Source: Burkholderia sp. GAS332 (lineage in GTDB: Bacteria > Pseudomonadota > Gammaproteobacteria > Burkholderiales > Burkholderiaceae). Taken from it: a stretch of 64,000 nt of DNA. This document shows, in pieces, positions 19,264-29,909 of this stretch; the first letter of the stretch is position 1; each line of letters begins with the position of its first letter. A program made the position numbers and the translations under genes. Where the stretch lies: NCBI GenBank assembly GCA_900142905.1, contig FSRV01000001.1, positions 3,472,001 through 3,536,000 of the forward strand, read 5' to 3'. Under the pieces are notes generated by a model, which saw nothing but the letters and a program-made list of their open reading frames with translations, ran no database searches and had not been told where the DNA came from.

Positions 19264-20085
19264 TCACGCTGCGCTCACGCGCGCCAACGCCGTCGACACC
19301 AGTTCTTCCAGCAAAGGCTCGATCTTCGCAGCCAGCCTTTCGTCATACGCATACGGCATCTGCTCTTCCATATACGTAATCTGCGACAACTCGAGTTGTA
19401 CCGCGTGTACACCCTGCGCCGGCTGCCCATACTCCCGCGTGATATACCCGCCCTTGAAGCGCCCATTGGCGATAGCAGAATAACCGCCATGCCGTTCGAC
19501 CACAGCGGCCAGTTCCTCGCCCACTCCCGCCACCGCGCTCACGCCGTTCGACGTGCCGAAATTGAAATCCGGCAAACGTCCCTCGAAAAAACGCGGTACG
19601 TGCGAGCGAATCGAATGCGCTTCCCACAGCAGCACTTTGCCGTGCTTCGCCTTCAGCGCGGCGAGTTCGCCCGTCAGTGCATCGTGATAGGGCTTCCAGT
19701 AAGCATCGCGACGGCGGGCAACTTCGGCGTCGGTGGGCAGATGGCCTTCGAGGTACAAGGGTTCCTTGTCGAAGGTATCGACCGGCAGCAAACCGGTGGT
19801 GTCCTGCCCCGGATAGAGATTCGCACCGTCAGGCGGGCGGTTCAGGTCGATCACATAACGCGCGTACGTCGGTGCCAGGATCGATGCGCCCATGCGTTTC
19901 GCAAACGCGTAGAGACGGTCGAGGTGCCAGTCGCAGTCGTCGGTACGCTGCGCGACCGGCGTCATCGTGGCGGCGATATCGGCGGGAATTTGCGTGCCCA
20001 GATGCGGGATCGAAATCAGCAACGGCAGGCTTCCCTGATGCAGCGATAAAACCGGCGGAGGTGTTGCAGTAGACGAAGCAGTCAT
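19264..20085 (-). CDS. hutG: N-formylglutamate deformylase
   Basis: This 273-residue member of the N-formylglutamate amidohydrolase family performs the last step of the five-step histidine pathway, N-formylglutamate to glutamate and formate. Family blocks are LLISIPHLGTQIP, DDCDWHLDRLYAFA, VIDLNRPPDGANLYPGQ and LLWEAHSIRSHVP. It is the last gene of the minus-strand hut cluster, 117 bases after hutF. With HutF it bypasses formamide production. Confidence 0.94.
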   Translation of the reverse strand: MTASSTATPPPVLSLHQGSLPLLISIPHLGTQIPADIAATMTPVAQRTDDCDWHLDRLYAFAKRMGASILAPTYARYVIDLNRPPDGANLYPGQDTTGLLPVDTFDKEPLYLEGHLPTDAEVARRRDAYWKPYHDALTGELAALKAKHGKVLLWEAHSIRSHVPRFFEGRLPDFNFGTSNGVSAVAGVGEELAAVVERHGGYSAIANGRFKGGYITREYGQPAQGVHAVQLELSQITYMEEQMPYAYDERLAAKIEPLLEELVSTALARVSAA

Positions 20086-20202
20086 GTCAGTCCGGAATCG
20101 ATGGGATCGATAAAAGTCGAAGGCTCAGTTTACTCGGCTTGCTCGGCAACTCACGCGAGCATGTCGCTTCAGCGAGTGGTGTCGGCAAGCGGTGTCGGCA
20201 AC

Positions 20203-21588
20203 TTAGCTGAGCAAGTCCGCAAGCGCCCCGCGATAGCGCGCGTAAGCACCCTCCTCGTCGCGATGCCGGCGATTGTCGACGACCTTGTCGCCGCCCGCGT
20301 AGACGTCGCGAATCGGCGATTCGCCATGCTCGCAGAATACAACGCCCGAGAGCCAGGCGTCCGGCGCGTGCTCGGCGATACTCGAATGATCCGGATCGAG
20401 CACCAGCCAGTCGGCACGGCGACCCGCTTGCAATGCCCCGACCGCGCGACCCGTAGCGTGCGCGCCACCGTCGAGCGCGGCGGCAAACAGACGGTCAGCC
20501 ACGTGCGTGGCGTGCGACGAAGCCAGCACATTGCGCTGCCGGCGTGTCAGACGCTGGCCGTATTCGAGCAAACGCAATTCCGAGCGCCAGTCGACGCCGA
20601 TATGGCTATCCGAACCGACGCCGATGCGCCCTTGCGCGTCGAGATACTCGTGCGCCGGAAAAATGCCGTCGCCGAGATTGGCTTCGGTGGTCAAACACAA
20701 ACCCGCGACCGCGCCGCTTTTCGCGAGCGCCAGCGTTTCGTTCGCGTCGACATGCGTGGCGTGCACGAGGCACCAGCGGCTGTCGACGTCGAAGCGATCG
20801 AGCAGCCACTGCACCGGGCGGGCGCCTTCAGTTTCGAGGCAGGCGTCGACTTCGGCGGTTTGCTCGGCGATATGGATGTGAACCGGCGCGCTGCTATCGA
20901 TACCGCTCAGCAAGGCACGCAACGAATCGGCCGATACCGCACGCAATGAATGGGGTGCAACGCCATACCGCAACGCGGCGCTCTCAGGACGCGCCGCGCG
21001 CACCGTGCCGAGCAGATCGAGCAGACTCTCCGGCGTGTTGATGAAGCGCTGCTGATCCTCGCGCGGCGCGCGCGAACCGAAACCGCTGTACTGATACAAG
21101 ACGGGCAGCATCGTCATGCCGATCCCGCTCGCCGAAGCCGCATCCACCACGCGCTGGGCCAGTTCCGCCGGGTTCGCATAGCGGCTGCCATCCTGCGAGT
21201 GGTGCACATAGTGGAATTCGCAAACCGACGTATAGCCTGCTTTCAACATCTCGATGTACAGCCACTGCGCGACTGCGGCGAGCCCTTCCGGCGTGATCCG
21301 CGCGGCAAAGCGGTACATCAGATCGCGCCAGCTCCAGAAGTTATCCGTAGCGTTCGCACGATATTCGGTCAGACCGGCCATCGCGCGTTGAAACGCATGC
21401 GAGTGAAGATTCGGCATGCCAGGCAACACGGGGCCGGCAGCCTTTTGCACGCCATCAGGAACAGCGGCCGTGTCGGGCGTAACCGACGTCAGCATGCCGT
21501 TGGCGTCCCATTCCAGCAGCACATTGCGGCGCCAGCCATCGGACAGATAGGCGTGGTCGGCGAATAGTGATTGTTTTGTCTGCATCAT
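20203..21588 (-). CDS. hutF: Formimidoylglutamate deiminase
   Basis: This 461-residue amidohydrolase-superfamily enzyme converts N-formimidoyl-glutamate to N-formyl-glutamate and ammonia. Metal-site motifs are intact: GMPNLHSHAFQRAMAGLTE, IHIAEQTAEVDAC, VHATHVDANE and GVGSDSHIGVDWRSELRLLE. It lies ten bases after the hutI stop, so the two are co-transcribed. Its presence with HutG shows that this organism uses the Pseudomonas-type five-step route. Confidence 0.95.
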   Translation of the reverse strand: MMQTKQSLFADHAYLSDGWRRNVLLEWDANGMLTSVTPDTAAVPDGVQKAAGPVLPGMPNLHSHAFQRAMAGLTEYRANATDNFWSWRDLMYRFAARITPEGLAAVAQWLYIEMLKAGYTSVCEFHYVHHSQDGSRYANPAELAQRVVDAASASGIGMTMLPVLYQYSGFGSRAPREDQQRFINTPESLLDLLGTVRAARPESAALRYGVAPHSLRAVSADSLRALLSGIDSSAPVHIHIAEQTAEVDACLETEGARPVQWLLDRFDVDSRWCLVHATHVDANETLALAKSGAVAGLCLTTEANLGDGIFPAHEYLDAQGRIGVGSDSHIGVDWRSELRLLEYGQRLTRRQRNVLASSHATHVADRLFAAALDGGAHATGRAVGALQAGRRADWLVLDPDHSSIAEHAPDAWLSGVVFCEHGESPIRDVYAGGDKVVDNRRHRDEEGAYARYRGALADLLS

Positions 21589-21598
21589 CTCTCAGGCC

Positions 21599-22822
21599 CT
21601 AGCTCAAATCACGCCGCGTATAAACAGTCTCTCCGGCGCGCACGACTCGCGCGCACAACGGACGCCCAATCCAGTAAGCCAGCTCGGCCAACGAATCCAC
21701 CGACCACACCGCGAAATCCGCCGCGCGCCCCGCTTCCAGCGAGCCATGCTGGTCCGCCTTGCCGAGCGCACGCGCCGCATGCGAAGTCACGCCTTGCAGC
21801 ACTTCGGGTACGGTCATGCGGAACAGCGTGGTCGCCATGTTCATCATCAGCAACAGCGAGGTGGTGGGCGACGTGCCGGGATTGCTGTCGGTGGAAATCG
21901 CGATCGGCACCTGATAGCGTCGCAGCAAATCCAAAGGCGGCAATTGCGTCTCGCGGATGAAGTAGTACGCGCCGGGCAGCAGCACGGCGACCGTGCCGGA
22001 CGCTTTCATCGCGGCAACACCGGCTTCATCGAGGAATTCGAGGTGATCCGCGGACAGCGCATGGTGCCGCGCGGCCAACGCCGTGCCGCCGCTGTTCGAC
22101 AATTGCTCGGCATGCATCTTTACCGGCAGCTTGTAGCGCTCCGCGGCCTTGAACACGCGCTCGCTTTGTTCCAGCGAAAAACCGATGCGCTCACAGAACA
22201 CGTCGACAGCGTCGACCAGGCCTTCGTCGGCAAGCGCGGGCAGCATCGTGTTGCAGACTTCGTCGATATACGCATCGGCTCGTCCCGCGAATTCGGGCGG
22301 CAACGCGTGCGCCCCGAGAAACGTCGTATAGACCGACACCGGATAGCGCTCGCCCAACTGGCGCGCGACACGCAGCATCTTGCGCTCGCTGGCGAGATCG
22401 AGGCCGTAGCCGGATTTGATTTCGACCGCCGTGACGCCTTCGGCAAGCAGCGGCTCGAGGCGCGCGGCCGATTGGCGGAACAGCGAGTCTTCATCGGCGG
22501 CACGTGTAGCGCGCACCGTCGAAACGATGCCGCCGCCCTGCCGCGCAATTTCTTCATAACTGACACCCGCGAGCCGCTGCGCGAATTCATCCGCGCGCTG
22601 GCCGCCATACACCAGATGCGTATGGCAATCGACCAGGCCCGGCGTCACCCACGCGCCGTGCAGATCTTCGCGCGGCCATGCAGCGTATTGAGCAGGTAAG
22701 TCAGAAGCCGCGCCGAGCCATGCGATCTTGCCGTTTTCAACGGCAATCGCGGCATCGGGCAGCGTGTGTTGGGGATCGCCCTGAGGGCAGAGTTTCAGGT
22801 GATGCCAGACGGTTTGCTTCAT
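21599..22822 (-). CDS. hutI: Imidazolonepropionase
   Basis: HutI hydrolyses 4-imidazolone-5-propionate to N-formimidoyl-glutamate. The 407-residue protein from ATG at 22822 contains the metal motif [17 protein letters not shown], the substrate-loop residues in [24 protein letters not shown], and [10 protein letters not shown] near the C-terminus. The longer frame to 23155 is upstream read-through and shows no homology-like sequence. It is in operon order hutD-hutI-hutF with short gaps. Confidence 0.95.
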   Translation of the reverse strand: MKQTVWHHLKLCPQGDPQHTLPDAAIAVENGKIAWLGAASDLPAQYAAWPREDLHGAWVTPGLVDCHTHLVYGGQRADEFAQRLAGVSYEEIARQGGGIVSTVRATRAADEDSLFRQSAARLEPLLAEGVTAVEIKSGYGLDLASERKMLRVARQLGERYPVSVYTTFLGAHALPPEFAGRADAYIDEVCNTMLPALADEGLVDAVDVFCERIGFSLEQSERVFKAAERYKLPVKMHAEQLSNSGGTALAARHHALSADHLEFLDEAGVAAMKASGTVAVLLPGAYYFIRETQLPPLDLLRRYQVPIAISTDSNPGTSPTTSLLLMMNMATTLFRMTVPEVLQGVTSHAARALGKADQHGSLEAGRAADFAVWSVDSLAELAYWIGRPLCARVVRAGETVYTRRDLS

Positions 22823-22913
22823 CGCGTGCTCTTGCAGCTCGTTGCGTGTCTGTGGAGGTTCGCGGCGCGCTTTGCCTGGCCTCTGCCAGGATTTAAGCGC
22901 GCGCGAATCGTCG

Positions 22914-23540
22914 TCATCGTTGCGTGTAGCGGATGCTGATCGCGAGCAATGCGCCCGCGCCCTTGACCGCGCATGACAGCGCGTGCGGTGTGTCGATGCG
23001 GAGCGTGTCGTCGGCTTCAAGCTCGCGCGGTTGAACCTCGCCACCGAGCGTGACCGAAATCGAACCGCTGGCGCAGAACAACAGCACCACGTCGGCGGAC
23101 AAGCTGCGTTGCGTAGCGCCGCGCCACACTTCAGTTTCGCCCACGGCCGCGCCACGGCGCACCATCAGGTTGAAGTCGCGCGTGGCGCCGTCGACGAGGC
23201 GTGCGTCGATTTGCGCTTCGCCCGCAAACCGCGCGATATCGAGCGGCTGAGTCAACGCTAGCGTGTTCGTCGTACTGGTTTCAACCTTCTCATCGAGCAG
23301 CATGCCCGCGCCGGACAACAGCACGAGCGTGCGATCGATGCCCGCGAAAGCCGAGAACGGCCCGGCTTGCGCCACGTCGGCGATGCTCACGCGCCACACG
23401 AAGGCATCGAGCCCCGCGCCTTGCGGGAACGCCGCCACCTCACGCGTGACGCCTCCGCCGTTCTTCCACGGCGCCGCCACGAGGTCGGCGCCGCGGATCA
23501 GCGTCGTGGTTGCCTTATTCTCGACAACCGCCACGATCAA
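22914..23540 (-). CDS. hutD: HutD family protein
   Basis: This 208-residue cupin-fold protein is found in hut operons; the family is thought to set an upper limit on histidine catabolism, but no enzyme activity is established. The diagnostic N-terminal block [20 protein letters not shown] is present. The frame opens with a TTG that overlaps the hutU TGA stop (TTGA), so coupled translation is likely. A GTG six bases downstream is an alternative start. Confidence 0.88.
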   Translation of the reverse strand: MIVAVVENKATTTLIRGADLVAAPWKNGGGVTREVAAFPQGAGLDAFVWRVSIADVAQAGPFSAFAGIDRTLVLLSGAGMLLDEKVETSTTNTLALTQPLDIARFAGEAQIDARLVDGATRDFNLMVRRGAAVGETEVWRGATQRSLSADVVLLFCASGSISVTLGGEVQPRELEADDTLRIDTPHALSCAVKGAGALLAISIRYTQR

Positions 23541-25225
23541 CGGCCCAGCATCGGCAGGTTGAGACCTGCCTCGCGCGCCGTTTCCTGCGCGAGTTCATAG
23601 CCCGCATCCGCGTGACGCATCACACCGGTCGCCGGATCGTTGAACAGCACACGACCGAGGCGCGCCTTCGCAGCATCCGTACCGTCAGCGACGATCACGA
23701 CGCCCGAATGCTGGCTGAAGCCCATGCCGACGCCGCCGCCATGATGCAGCGAGACCCACGACGCGCCGCCTGCGGTGTTCAGCAGTGCGTTGAGCAGCGG
23801 CCAGTCGCTGACTGCGTCCGAGCCGTCCTTCATCGATTCGGTTTCGCGATTCGGGCTTGCCACCGAACCGGTATCGAGGTGATCGCGGCCGATCACGATC
23901 GGCGCCTTCAACTCGCCGTTCCTGACCATTTCGTTGAACGCCTGGCCCAGACGATAACGGTCCTTCACGCCGACCCAGCAGATCCGCGCCGGCAGACCCT
24001 GGAACGCAATGCGTTCGCGCGCCATGTCGAGCCAGTTGTGCAGATGCGGATCGTCGGGGATCAGTTCCTTGACCTTCGCATCGGTCTTGTAGATATCTTC
24101 CGGATCGCCCGACAGCGCGACCCAACGGAACGGTCCCTTGCCTTCGCAGAACAACGGACGGATATACGCCGGCACGAAGCCCGGGAAATCGAAGGCGTTT
24201 TCCACGCCCATTTCCAACGCCATCTGACGAATGTTGTTGCCGTAGTCGAGCGTGGCCGCGCCGCGATCCTGCAGCGTCAGCATGGCCTGCACCTGCTTGG
24301 CCATCGACTGCTTGGCGGGCAGCACGATGCTGTCCGGCACGGTTTTCTGACGCTCGCGCCAGTCTTCGACGTTCCAGCCTTGCGGCAGGTAGCCGTGAAT
24401 CGGATCGTGCGCGCTGGTCTGGTCGGTCACGCAATCCGGCGTGATGCCACGCGTCACGCATTCAGCGAACACATCCGCTGCGTTGCCGAGCAGGCCGATC
24501 GACACCGGCTTGCCGGCTTTCTTCGCTTCTTCAAGCATGGCGAGCGCTTCGTCGAGCGTGGCCGCTTTTTTGTCGACGTAACGCGTCTTCAGACGGAAGT
24601 CGATACGCGTCTCGTCGCATTCCACCGCGATCATCGAGAAGCCGGCCATGGTTGCTGCCAGCGGTTGCGCGCCACCCATGCCGCCCAGGCCGCCCGTCAG
24701 AATCCAGCGGCCCGAGGGATCGCCGTTGAAATGCTGGTTCGCCACCGAGAAGAAGGTCTCGTAGGTGCCCTGCACGATGCCCTGGCTGCCGATGTAAATC
24801 CAGCTGCCCGCGGTCATCTGGCCGTACATCATCAGCCCCTTGCGATCGAGTTCGTGGAAATGTTCCCACGTCGCCCAATGCGGCACCAGATTCGAATTCG
24901 CCAGCAGCACGCGCGGTGCGTCCGCATGCGTCTTGAACACGCCGACCGGCTTACCCGATTGAATCAACAGCGTCTCGTCTTCGTTCAGGTCCTTCAGCGA
25001 CGTGAGGATCTGATCGAAGCAATCCCAGTTACGCGCGGCACGGCCAATGCCGCCGTACACGACCAGTGCGTGCGGATGCTCAGCGACTTCCGGGTCCAGA
25101 TTGTTCTGGATCATCCGGTACGCGGCTTCCGCGATCCAGGTTTTGCAGGTCTTTTCCGCGCCGCGCGGGGCGCGGATCGTGCGAGTCGGGTCCAGACGCG
25201 GGTCGATGTGTTTCGGGTTGTTCAT
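23537..25225 (-). CDS. hutU: Urocanate hydratase
   Basis: HutU hydrates urocanate to imidazolonepropionate using tightly bound NAD+. The 562-residue length is typical. Conserved blocks are [40 protein letters not shown] and [20 protein letters not shown], the last containing the characteristic Cys. It is followed by hutD with a 4-base overlap and preceded by hutC after 69 bases. Confidence 0.97.
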   Translation of the reverse strand: MNNPKHIDPRLDPTRTIRAPRGAEKTCKTWIAEAAYRMIQNNLDPEVAEHPHALVVYGGIGRAARNWDCFDQILTSLKDLNEDETLLIQSGKPVGVFKTHADAPRVLLANSNLVPHWATWEHFHELDRKGLMMYGQMTAGSWIYIGSQGIVQGTYETFFSVANQHFNGDPSGRWILTGGLGGMGGAQPLAATMAGFSMIAVECDETRIDFRLKTRYVDKKAATLDEALAMLEEAKKAGKPVSIGLLGNAADVFAECVTRGITPDCVTDQTSAHDPIHGYLPQGWNVEDWRERQKTVPDSIVLPAKQSMAKQVQAMLTLQDRGAATLDYGNNIRQMALEMGVENAFDFPGFVPAYIRPLFCEGKGPFRWVALSGDPEDIYKTDAKVKELIPDDPHLHNWLDMARERIAFQGLPARICWVGVKDRYRLGQAFNEMVRNGELKAPIVIGRDHLDTGSVASPNRETESMKDGSDAVSDWPLLNALLNTAGGASWVSLHHGGGVGMGFSQHSGVVIVADGTDAAKARLGRVLFNDPATGVMRHADAGYELAQETAREAGLNLPMLGR

Positions 25226-25294
25226 GGTGGCCCTCGGAATGCTTGAAAATGTTCGGGAGAAGTTCTGGGAAATGAGTCTTAAAAAACAGCGAAA

Positions 25295-25990
25295 TCAGAA
25301 ATGTCCGGTGAAGCGATAGCGGCTGCCGGGATGCCAGAGATTGGCGACCGAAGCGACCTGACTTTGCGACCACGTGCGCCGATGCAGCACGAGGCATGGT
25401 TCGAGTTCGTCCATCGTCAGCAGCTCGCGTGTATCCGCATCCGCAGCCAATGCTTCGATGCGGTATTCGACACGCTGCAGCGGCGCGACGCGCACCAGAT
25501 ACTGATTCGGCGTGGTGTTCGTGAAGTCCTGCAACGCGTACTCGGGTGCGACCGCCGGGTTGACCCAGCGCTCTTCGAGTTGCACTGGCTCGTCGTTTTC
25601 GAAATGCAGCAGGCGCGAATGAAACACCGGACTGCCCGCGCTCACCTGCATTTCTTCGGCAAGCGCTTCGTCGGCGATGCTCGCGCCGATGTGCAACACG
25701 TTCGCCTGATAACGATGACCGCGCGCGACGATTTCGTCGGAGATGCTGCGGATCGCCACTAGCGTCGATTCGTACTTGGGCCGGGCCACAAACGTGCCCG
25801 AACCCTGCACACGCGTCAGGACCTGCTCCGAGGTCAACTCGCGCAACGCGCGGTTGACCGTCATGCGCGCGACGTTGAATTCGCGCGCGAGCTCGTTTTC
25901 GGAGGGGACCTGGTCGCCTTCAGCCCATTCACCCGCATGAATGCGGCCGAGGATGAAGTCCTTGATGCCCTGGTAGGCCGGTGCGTTCAT
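25295..25990 (-). CDS. hutC: Histidine utilization repressor (GntR/HutC family)
   Basis: This 231-residue regulator has an N-terminal GntR winged helix (QVPSENELAREFNVARMTVN) and a C-terminal UTRA ligand-binding domain (PVFHSRLLHFENDEPVQLEE). HutC proteins are relieved by urocanate. The gene sits between hutH and hutU in the operon it is expected to control. Candidate TTGTATATACAA operators lie upstream of hutH. Confidence 0.95.
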   Translation of the reverse strand: MNAPAYQGIKDFILGRIHAGEWAEGDQVPSENELAREFNVARMTVNRALRELTSEQVLTRVQGSGTFVARPKYESTLVAIRSISDEIVARGHRYQANVLHIGASIADEALAEEMQVSAGSPVFHSRLLHFENDEPVQLEERWVNPAVAPEYALQDFTNTTPNQYLVRVAPLQRVEYRIEALAADADTRELLTMDELEPCLVLHRRTWSQSQVASVANLWHPGSRYRFTGHF

Positions 25991-26026
25991 GGGCTTGATT
26001 GGCGTGCTTTAGCGTGTTGTTCGAGC

Positions 26027-27550
26027 TTACTGTTCGGACGCGAACGAGAACGGGCTCAGCTTCGCGATCGTGCCGTTTTGCACGAGACGCGTGACGGCCT
26101 CGATATCCGGTGCGAAGTAGTGGTCGAGTTCGTAGTGCGCGACGTCCTTGCGCACTGCGTCCATCGCCTTCTGCAGGCTCGGGCTGGTCTTGTACGGCCC
26201 GCGCAGATCGACGCCTTGCGCAGCGGCGAGCAATTCGATCGACAGGATGTTCGCGACATTTTCGGCAATGTCGCCGAGCTTGCGCGCAGCGAACGTCGCC
26301 ATCGACACGTGATCTTCCTGGTTCGCGGACGTCGGCAGCGAATCCACCGATGCCGGATGCGCGAGCGTCTTGTTCTCGGACGCAAGCGCGGCAGCCGTCA
26401 CGTGAGCAATCATGAAGCCCGAATTCACCCCACCGTCGCGCACGAGGAACGGCGGCAGACCCGACAGCGTCGCGTCGATCAGGAGCGCGATGCGGCGTTC
26501 CGCCAGTGCGCCGATTTCCGCGACGGCGAGCGCGAGGTTGTCGGCAGCGAACGCAACCGGCTCAGCGTGGAAGTTGCCACCCGACAGCACTTCGCCCGTG
26601 TCCGGGAAAATCAGCGGATTGTCGGAAACAGCGTTCGCTTCCATCAGCAGCACGTCGGCGGAATGACGCATCTGGTCGAGGCACGCGCCCATGACTTGCG
26701 GCTGGCAGCGCAGGCTGTACGGATCCTGCACCTTGTCGCAATCGGCATGCGAAACATTGATCGCCGAACCGGCCAACAGCGAACGGTACGCAGCAGCCGC
26801 GTCGATCTGACCTTGATGGCCACGCAGTTCATGAATGCGCGCGTCGAACGGCTTGACCGAACCCATGGCCGCATCCACCGACAACGCGCCCGCCACCAGT
26901 GCGGTGCGATACAGGTCTTCGATGGCGAACATGTTGTAGAGCGCGAGCGCGGTCGAGGCTTGCGTGCCGTTCAGCAGCGCCAGACCTTCCTTCGCTTGCA
27001 GCGTGAGCGGCTTGAGGCCGGCCAGCTTGAGACCTTCGGTAGCCGGCATGCGCTCGCCCTTCGCGAGCACGTCGCCGACGCCGAGCAGGGTTGCCGACAT
27101 ATGCGCGAGCGGCGCGAGGTCGCCCGATGCGCCGACCGAACCCTTGACCGGAATCACCGGCAGCACGTCGGCGTTGTACAGCGTGATCAGCGCTTCCATC
27201 ACTTCGCGGCGGATGCCCGAGTGGCCGCGGCCGAGGCTCGACAGCTTCAGCGCGATCAACAGACGCACGACCGGACGCGACATCGGCTCGCCCACACCGA
27301 CTGCGTGCGACAGCACCAGATTGCGCTGCAACAGTTCGAGCTGGTCATGCGGGATGTGCGTGCTGGCGAGACGCCCGAAACCCGTGTTGATGCCATAGGC
27401 CGGTTCGCCCTTCGCGGCGATATCGGCGACGGCTTTGGAACAGGCGTCGATGGCGGCGTGGCTGGCGGGATCGAGTTGCAGCGGAACATGCTCGCGTGCG
27501 ATCTGGCGCAGTTGCGGGAGGGTCAGGTAGCCGGGCTTCAGAATCATCAT
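26027..27550 (-). CDS. hutH: Histidine ammonia-lyase
   Basis: This 507-residue enzyme converts L-histidine to urocanate and ammonia. The MIO cofactor tripeptide Ala-Ser-Gly is present in [20 protein letters not shown]. The frame could extend upstream to 27949, but family similarity starts at [20 protein letters not shown], giving ATG at 27550 with AGGA nine bases upstream. It is the first gene of the hut operon, downstream of a sigma-70-like promoter and HutC-type operators. Confidence 0.97.
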   Translation of the reverse strand: MMILKPGYLTLPQLRQIAREHVPLQLDPASHAAIDACSKAVADIAAKGEPAYGINTGFGRLASTHIPHDQLELLQRNLVLSHAVGVGEPMSRPVVRLLIALKLSSLGRGHSGIRREVMEALITLYNADVLPVIPVKGSVGASGDLAPLAHMSATLLGVGDVLAKGERMPATEGLKLAGLKPLTLQAKEGLALLNGTQASTALALYNMFAIEDLYRTALVAGALSVDAAMGSVKPFDARIHELRGHQGQIDAAAAYRSLLAGSAINVSHADCDKVQDPYSLRCQPQVMGACLDQMRHSADVLLMEANAVSDNPLIFPDTGEVLSGGNFHAEPVAFAADNLALAVAEIGALAERRIALLIDATLSGLPPFLVRDGGVNSGFMIAHVTAAALASENKTLAHPASVDSLPTSANQEDHVSMATFAARKLGDIAENVANILSIELLAAAQGVDLRGPYKTSPSLQKAMDAVRKDVAHYELDHYFAPDIEAVTRLVQNGTIAKLSPFSFASEQ

Positions 27551-27566
27551 GGTGTTGTGTCCTGTC

Positions 27567-27578
27567 TTGTCTATACAA
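27567..27578. promoter_or_regulatory. HutC operator 1
   Basis: TTGTCTATACAA is an 11/12 match to the palindrome TTGTATATACAA. It lies 17 bases upstream of the hutH ATG, downstream of the predicted transcription start, a typical repressor position. Confidence 0.7.
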
Positions 27579-27605
27579 TTCAAGAGGAAGTCTAGCGGCG
27601 TCCGC

Positions 27606-27617
27606 TTGTATATACAA
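27606..27617. promoter_or_regulatory. HutC operator 2 (perfect palindrome)
   Basis: TTGTATATACAA is a perfect 12-bp palindrome, of the TGTA-N2-TACA type known for HutC in Pseudomonas. It overlaps the predicted -35 box of the hut promoter. Confidence 0.8.
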
Positions 27618-27747
27618 CTTGTTTTTGCAGCTTCCGGCCTAGGGGTTTCCATTAGAACCGGGCGCTTACGCGGCATGCCTATCAAGTGATCCGGGGTTTG
27701 CGGCGGTAGCGCACGCCGCACCGCACGCGTTCGCCGCGACAGATAAC

Positions 27748-27759
27748 TTGTATATACAC
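27748..27759. promoter_or_regulatory. HutC operator 3
   Basis: TTGTATATACAC differs by one base from operator 2. It lies about 140 bases upstream of it, so looping or a second transcript is possible. Confidence 0.6.
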
Positions 27760-27927
27760 GTTCAAAATAGATGGCGGCAAGCGGACAAAAAGATCCAACG
27801 CGCCGGCTAGGTCGGCTAGGTCCGTTGATGCCGTTGGGGCGGCCAATGCGCCCATTCCCCTCCGTGCCGCTGCCCCGCTGCCTCGATACGCCTCTTCCAG
27901 AGTTATAGGAGAGCGCACTGACGACGC

Positions 27928-27965
27928 AAAAAAAAGCCCGCGCACTCACACGAGCAGCGGGCTTT
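27928..27965 (-). terminator. Rho-independent terminator of the LysR gene
   Basis: The stem AAAGCCCGC (27933-27941) pairs with GCGGGCTTT (27957-27965). Read on the minus strand it ends in a run of eight T. Confidence 0.9.
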
Positions 27966-27994
27966 CTTTAAACGCACTGCTGGCGAAGGATCTG

Positions 27995-28891
27995 CTAAAG
28001 CCTCACCCGCGCCGCCATGAAATCCAGGAAACACTGCACGCGCTCCGCCAGCGACGCACTCTGGTAATACACCGCACTGACCGGCTGCCGCTCATCCACC
28101 AGCACGTTGCCAAGAATCGGCACCAGCCGCTCGTCGCGCACGTCGGCTGCGGTCATGAAGTCGGCGAGACAGGCGATGCCCCATCCCGACAGCGCCAACT
28201 GCCGCAAGGTCTCGCCGCTCGATGCGGTGATCGCCGGCTCGATCTTCAGCGGCTCGGACTTGCCCTTTCCGCCCGCCCGCAACGGCCAGCGATTCAGATG
28301 CTCCGGCGCAGTGAAGCCAATCAGCCGGTGCGCGAGCAACGCCTCGACGGACTTGGGTTCGCCATGCTCGGCCAGATACGCCGGACTGGCGAGCACCCTC
28401 AGCTTGCTACTGCCCAAAGTGCGCGCATGCAAGGTCGAATCCTGCAACGCGCCGATGCGGATCGCGATATCCACCTTCTGTTCGAGCAGATCGACGATCC
28501 GCTCGTTGCTGGTCAACTCCAGGCGAATCTCCGGATACAGCGCCGAAAACGCCGTCATATGGGGCGCCACGCAATGCAGCATGAACGGCGACGCCGCATC
28601 GACACGCAAGCGCCCCGAGGGGCGCTTGCGGCCGCGCGTGACGGATTCCTCGGCCTCTTCCATCGCATCGAGAATCGCCCGGGCCCGCTGCAGGAACGCC
28701 TCGCCCTCTTCGGTGAGTTGCATACGGCGCGTCGTGCGCCGTACCAATTCTGTGTCGAGTTTCTGCTCCAGACGCGTGAGCGCCCGGCTGACACCTGAGA
28801 CGGTCTGCCCCAATTTCTCCGCCGCCGCCGTAATCGAACCGCTATCGATCACCGTGACGAATACCAGTAACTCGTCGGTAGAAGTCTTCAT
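27995..28891 (-). CDS. LysR-family transcriptional regulator
   Basis: This 298-residue LysR protein has an N-terminal winged HTH (SITAAAEKLGQTVSGVSRAL near residue 18) and a substrate-binding-like C-terminal domain (GRLRVDAASPFMLHCVAPHM). It is divergent from an SDR oxidoreductase gene, and a 15-bp palindrome sits just upstream of its start, so it probably controls itself and the neighbour. The effector is unknown. Confidence 0.9.
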   Translation of the reverse strand: MKTSTDELLVFVTVIDSGSITAAAEKLGQTVSGVSRALTRLEQKLDTELVRRTTRRMQLTEEGEAFLQRARAILDAMEEAEESVTRGRKRPSGRLRVDAASPFMLHCVAPHMTAFSALYPEIRLELTSNERIVDLLEQKVDIAIRIGALQDSTLHARTLGSSKLRVLASPAYLAEHGEPKSVEALLAHRLIGFTAPEHLNRWPLRAGGKGKSEPLKIEPAITASSGETLRQLALSGWGIACLADFMTAADVRDERLVPILGNVLVDERQPVSAVYYQSASLAERVQCFLDFMAARVRL

Positions 28892-28893
28892 TG

Positions 28894-28908
28894 TTGATTT
28901 GAAATCAA
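28894..28908. promoter_or_regulatory. LysR-type palindrome in a divergent promoter
   Basis: TTGATTTGAAATCAA has 7-bp arms around a single G and contains the LysR signature T-N11-A. A further TTGATTT half-site follows about nine bases later. It lies three bases from the LysR start codon, as expected for autorepression. Confidence 0.6.
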
Positions 28909-29007
28909 GATTGATTTGAGACTAACACGCTTTTTGCGAGAATCAAGACGGCGGATACTGCGTCCATGTCATCGTGTTTCCGATGTTTCCACCTTAGGGA
29001 GAACGTC

Positions 29008-29904
29008 TTGAAGATTTTCATTACAGGCGCAAGCGGCTTTATCGGCGGTTCGATCGCGGCGCACCTCGTGCGCGCCGGCCACCAGGTGCGCGGTTTGATC
29101 CGCAACCCCGAACACAGCGCCGAGTTGCAACGTCTCGGTATCGAACCCGTGATCGGCACGCTCGACGACCGCGACCTGCTGATCGCCGAAGCACAAGCCG
29201 CCGACGCGGTCCTCAACGCCGCGAGCAGCGACCATGAAGGCGCGGTGAAAGCGCTGATCGACGGCCTCGCCGGTTCCGGCAAGCCATTTCTGCATACAAG
29301 CGGCTCGAGCATCGTCGGCGATGCATCGGGAGGCGAGGCGGGCGAGGCACGCATCTATCACGAAGACGCCCTCCCCACGCCGACCGCGGATAAAGCGGCA
29401 CGCGTCGCCATCGATCAACTCGTGCTCAAGGCGGCGCAGCAGAACATCCGCTCGGCGGTGCTGTGCAATACGCTGATCTACGGCCACGGCGCCGTGCCGG
29501 GCAGCGCAAGCGTGCAGTTGCCGCGCCTCGTGCGCCAGGCGCAGAAGAGTGGTGTCGTGCGGCACGTGGGCAGCGGCGGCAACATCTGGTCGAACGTGCA
29601 TATCGACGATGTCGCCGAGCTCTATCGCCTCGCGCTGGAGAAGACGCCGGCGGGCACCTTCTACTTCGTCGAAAGCGGCGAAGCGTCATTTCGCGACATG
29701 AGTGCCGCGATCGCCCGCGTGATGAAACTCGGTGAGCTGCAAAACTGGCCGCTTGAGGAAGCGCAAAAGGAATGGGGCTACGAAATGGCGTCGTACGGGC
29801 TCGGTTCGAACAGCCGCGTGCGCGGTGAGCGCGCACGCAAACTGCTCGGCTGGCAGCCCAAACGCACCTCGGTGATCGACTGGATCGAGCACGACATGAT
29901 GTAG
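29008..29904 (+). CDS. NAD(P)-dependent SDR/epimerase-like oxidoreductase
   Basis: This 298-residue extended short-chain dehydrogenase has an N-terminal Rossmann motif (KIFITGASGFIGGSIAAHLV) and later blocks LHTSGSSIVGDASGGE and WSNVHIDDVAELYRLALE. TTG at 29008 is preferred because AGGGAGA lies just upstream and the dinucleotide motif begins right after it; the ATG at 28966 would add an unlikely Cys/His-rich tail. The expected catalytic Tyr-x3-Lys is not obvious, so it may act as an atypical reductase. It is divergent from a LysR gene that probably controls it. Confidence 0.87.
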   Translation: MKIFITGASGFIGGSIAAHLVRAGHQVRGLIRNPEHSAELQRLGIEPVIGTLDDRDLLIAEAQAADAVLNAASSDHEGAVKALIDGLAGSGKPFLHTSGSSIVGDASGGEAGEARIYHEDALPTPTADKAARVAIDQLVLKAAQQNIRSAVLCNTLIYGHGAVPGSASVQLPRLVRQAQKSGVVRHVGSGGNIWSNVHIDDVAELYRLALEKTPAGTFYFVESGEASFRDMSAAIARVMKLGELQNWPLEEAQKEWGYEMASYGLGSNSRVRGERARKLLGWQPKRTSVIDWIEHDMM

Positions 29905-29909
29905 TCCTA

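Larger units (their letters stand above)
27551..27994. other. hut operon regulatory region and LysR 3' end
   Basis: This 444-base region carries three HutC-like palindromes (separate entries) and a candidate minus-strand promoter. The promoter has a -35 TTGTAT at 27617-27612 inside operator 2, a 17-base spacer, and a -10 TAGACT at 27594-27589. Operator 1 lies just downstream of the predicted start. The region ends with the terminator of the LysR gene at 27928-27965. Confidence 0.65.

Noticed and set aside
23510..25246. 578-residue plus-strand frame
   Set aside because: It mirrors the urocanate hydratase gene on the other strand; His/Arg-rich shadow without motifs.
25937..27595. 552-residue plus-strand frame
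   Set aside because: It is antisense to hutH, whose motifs are complete.
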